Positions 61,460-64,000 of a stretch of DNA of 64,000 bases are shown in pieces. The stretch spans positions 7,564,001 through 7,628,000 of the forward strand of contig CM024181.1 in NCBI GenBank assembly GCA_013433145.1, written 5' to 3'. The stretch is from Ascaris suum. Lineage: Eukaryota > Nematoda > Chromadorea > Rhabditida > Ascarididae. How positions within the stretch are numbered: position 1 is the stretch's first letter; every line of letters starts with the position of its first letter. Made by a program: the position numbers and the translations under genes. The notes beneath the pieces are model-generated. The model did no database searches. It saw only the letters and a list, made by a program, of their open reading frames with translations, and was not told the origin of the DNA.

Positions 61460-63575
61460 CTTCAGTCAGGAACATGCACACTTCGTGAGGCGACTATCTT
61501 TGGTTCGGTGCTAACAAAGTCATCGCTACCGATGCTACATGCTGCTGTTGCAATGTTGAAAGTGAGTCATTTTTGATTGCCCTTAAGGCCCCACTGTTCT
61601 CTAATTTGATGGTTGTTTTATAATTGCAGCGCACATTTTGACCGCATTTTATAGACCTGAATTAGTTCATAACTGTCTTCATTTGTCGAGCTGCACATGC
61701 ACAGGTAACTGCAATTAGCTTCATAATCATATAGCGGGTATGTCGTAGATGCAAGTAGAACAAAGGTTCTTTACGATAAAGCGTTTCGGCGCATATGTTC
61801 AGGTTATTCTTCACCTGATTTATAAGAGCTTATTAGTTCAGCCGGATTAACTAGATGCTGAAAAATAGGCAAAAGAGCAACTTTCTGAATGAAAGATCGT
61901 GATTAAATTTTAATATTGGAAGTAAAAAGTTTTAATGTGTTTTAGAAGCGACAAAAGTTTAGGGCGGCGTTAAATAAAAAGCACACATCTGTGCCTTATG
62001 GATAATTTCTTGATAAACGTTGAGTGAAGGAGTTGTTGGATTCAGATCTCTGAGATGGAATATACCGGTGCGAACTCACTCTTTCTTCGCATATTAATCG
62101 ATAAGAAGTACACATTGCCATATCGTGCACTTGACGGTATCGTTAAACATTTCCTGAGGTAGTACACATTCATATATTTTATCGTTATTATTTTTTGCTT
62201 TTTTTTCGTGTCAAGAGATAAACGGAAGAAACCGATACGAAGTGTATCAGCATATCAGGATATCATGGTATCATGTTGGTAATGTTTTATACTTATTTTT
62301 TTCTGGTTGGCGTTCTTATCCTTCAGCCCAATAATCTATTCTTATTCTTCAATCCAGTAATGTTCAGTTGACTGTACACCTGGCTTCCAAAATTACGTCG
62401 GCATATACTTATACTTTTTTTTATAATATGGGGGAAGGGAGAAGTTCTTGAACATAAGATTGAGAGATGCTTAACATGGAAGTTAATGGACATGCGGTTT
62501 ATGCCTTAATAAGGTTTTGGTTTAGAGCAACATCGGTTGCAGATTTGCAGAACACCGATATTCTTGAGAGTTTAGATATTTCGAAAGCATTCGTCAATGC
62601 GGTACGATTGTGAAGGATTTTACAGATTCCGAAAAGATGAGAGGCACCTTCCGGTTCTTTGGCAGCAATCATTTTTGGCATTCGCACAACGATATAAGAA
62701 CGATATTAGTCAAAAGCAAAGGGAAGCACTCTTGGAAGTTGTTAAGGTTTGTTTTTTTTTGTATTTTAGTTGTTTTTTGAATTTTTTTTAATAGGCGTTT
62801 TAAAATTGAGGTTTTTAAAGAAAGAATTTAGGTTGGACTAATGTTTTTCGATTTTTGAAATAATCTAAAGGCTCATCTGTGCGAAACGTAAAGTTTTTAA
62901 CCCACTAGATCATCTAATTTTTCCACGTTTATGCATCGCTTGTTGGATATAGAAAATACCCGAGAGGTAGAGTTAGAGTTGGCAAATATATGCTGAATTC
63001 GGAGATCGCTGAGAAACTTTCAAATCTCGTTGGCATTAATCTATTGTTCGAAATCCATCTAGGATATCCGACGCTTAAGAAGGGCGGATCCTAGTACCTC
63101 CATGCTGCCTACCTTCCCTCCACCTACTCTTTCAGCTGACTCTATTCTTCAGTGTCGCTGTAGCAGCCATAGATACCACTAATTCCTTTTAGACTCTGTA
63201 TCAAATTACTGATGCGTAGCACTTAAACAACACCAAAGATAAGAGAAAACGATGACACCCCCCCCCCCCCCCCCCCTCCCTTCCACGAATTCTGAGTCCT
63301 CAGTTGCAACTACCAGTGGTGAGGTTACAATTCGCGGGCTATATGCGACTATTGATAATAACTCATCGCCTACTTAGCCTCGAATTGGAAAAAAAAGTTG
63401 CATAAATACTGTTTTTCTGTAATAGTGACGATCGCATTTTGAAGTTTTTATTCATTTGCAGATTCATCACCATTATCAAATATCACCTGAGATTCGACGG
63501 GAGTTATTAAGTGTGGAAACAGAGAAATCGGCCGATGATGGACCTATAATATCGGATGATGGAATGGAATTGTAG
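54704..63575 (+). CDS. BYSL: Bystin (40S ribosome-assembly factor, Enp1), 11 exons
   Basis: Exons: 54704-54855, 56219-56317, 57878-57974, 58416-58571, 59474-59607, 60129-60218, 60851-60995, 61466-61561, 62046-62158, 62626-62746, 63462-63575. All junctions are GT-AG and in phase, giving 438 residues, close to other bystins. The N-terminus is divergent and basic; residues about 95-116 are acidic ([15 protein letters not shown]). The conserved bystin domain follows: [136 protein letters not shown] and a final [10 protein letters not shown]. Bystin acts in the nucleolus and on pre-40S particles for 18S rRNA processing. Exon 2 could also begin at another AG 8 nt upstream, but that breaks the frame. 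Confidence 0.97.
58883..58896. repeat. G14 homopolymer in bystin intron 4
   Basis: Fourteen consecutive G in a purine-rich stretch. Confidence 0.97.
61385..61457. repeat. (TA)n microsatellite next to bystin exon 8
   Basis: About 73 bp of TA ending only 9 nt before exon 8, so the tract replaces the usual polypyrimidine region; the acceptor itself reads atcttcag. Confidence 0.98.
63258..63276. repeat. C19 homopolymer in bystin intron 10
   Basis: Nineteen consecutive C in the last bystin intron, followed by a CT-rich piece. Confidence 0.97.
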
Positions 63576-63962
63576 TCGTGTGTGTTGTAATTGTTGGGAA
63601 CGGTCATGAGAGAGAAGGGATTGTTAAAGAGTGAAAGTGATTTGCGTTCATTGGCGAATTTTTTACGCTTATCGTTGTTGAGGTATGTTGAAACTAAATA
63701 TGGGTTATGGCGTTTATGATTGAGTACTGTTGTGCACATAGGTATGGATTTTCGTTCAGCAGATGTCTTTAATGGCTGAAGTCATGCTCAGTGGAAAGTG
63801 CAGCATATGCTGTCTCGGATTCCATCAGATCGCCAGGAAGGGGAAAAAGCTTTAAAAGGGGAGAAAAAAGTTTTGAAAGAAAAGAGTGTTTTAAGAGGAG
63901 AGAGAGAGTTTTAAAAGGCATTAATACTATTTGGGATGATACATTACAGAAAAAAAAGAGAA

Positions 63963-63968
63963 AATAAA
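63963..63968 (+). terminator. Probable poly(A) signal of bystin
   Basis: AATAAA about 390 nt after the bystin stop. The 3' UTR between is not obviously repetitive. Other AT-rich hexamers are possible. Confidence 0.45.
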
Positions 63969-64000
63969 GAGTACGCATACTTTATTACCCTTTATGGCAT

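Overview
This is an AT-rich eukaryotic (metazoan) nuclear window with spliced genes, long introns, and many (TA)n, (TAA)n and G/C homopolymer tracts. The animal is most likely a nematode. Most 3' splice sites are short and T-rich (tttcag, tttag, ttgcag). Two of the three gene starts have a good acceptor about 10 nt before the ATG with no obvious upstream exon, as expected for spliced-leader trans-splicing. The clade within nematodes cannot be fixed by eye.

Three protein genes could be rebuilt exon by exon, with all reading phases agreeing. (1) 519-13120, minus strand: an 11-exon, 511-residue CD36-family scavenger receptor (SCARB/LIMP-2 type) with two membrane anchors and a glycosylated ectodomain. 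(2) 44906-50761, plus strand: a mitochondrial carrier of the SLC25A42 (coenzyme A/ADP carrier) type. Six exons give 302 residues; the first exon with the start Met is not identified. (3) 54704-63575, plus strand: an 11-exon, 438-residue bystin (BYSL/Enp1), a 40S ribosome-assembly factor.

The layout is: CD36 gene and its repeat-bearing introns (0.5-13.1 kb); a 31.7 kb gene-poor stretch (13.2-44.9 kb) with microsatellites, a tRNA-derived relic, a GC-richer island at 29.1-29.6 kb and several unrecognised exon-like segments; the carrier (44.9-50.8 kb); a 3.9 kb spacer with a possible 34-codon small ORF; then bystin to its probable poly(A) signal near the end. The three genes are functionally unrelated (membrane lipid or lysosomal receptor, mitochondrial cofactor import, ribosome biogenesis), and nothing suggests an operon.

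I found no clear new biological system. The points most worth a second look are the exon-like segments in the gene-poor stretch, the small ORF at 51.7 kb, a G16/C24 inverted pair at 38.2 kb, a dispersed TCTG/CAGA repeat family, the density of ATGCAAAT-like words, and the (TA)n tract against a bystin splice site. ORF coding potential here is weak evidence, because many (TA)n and poly-A stretches give spurious open frames.
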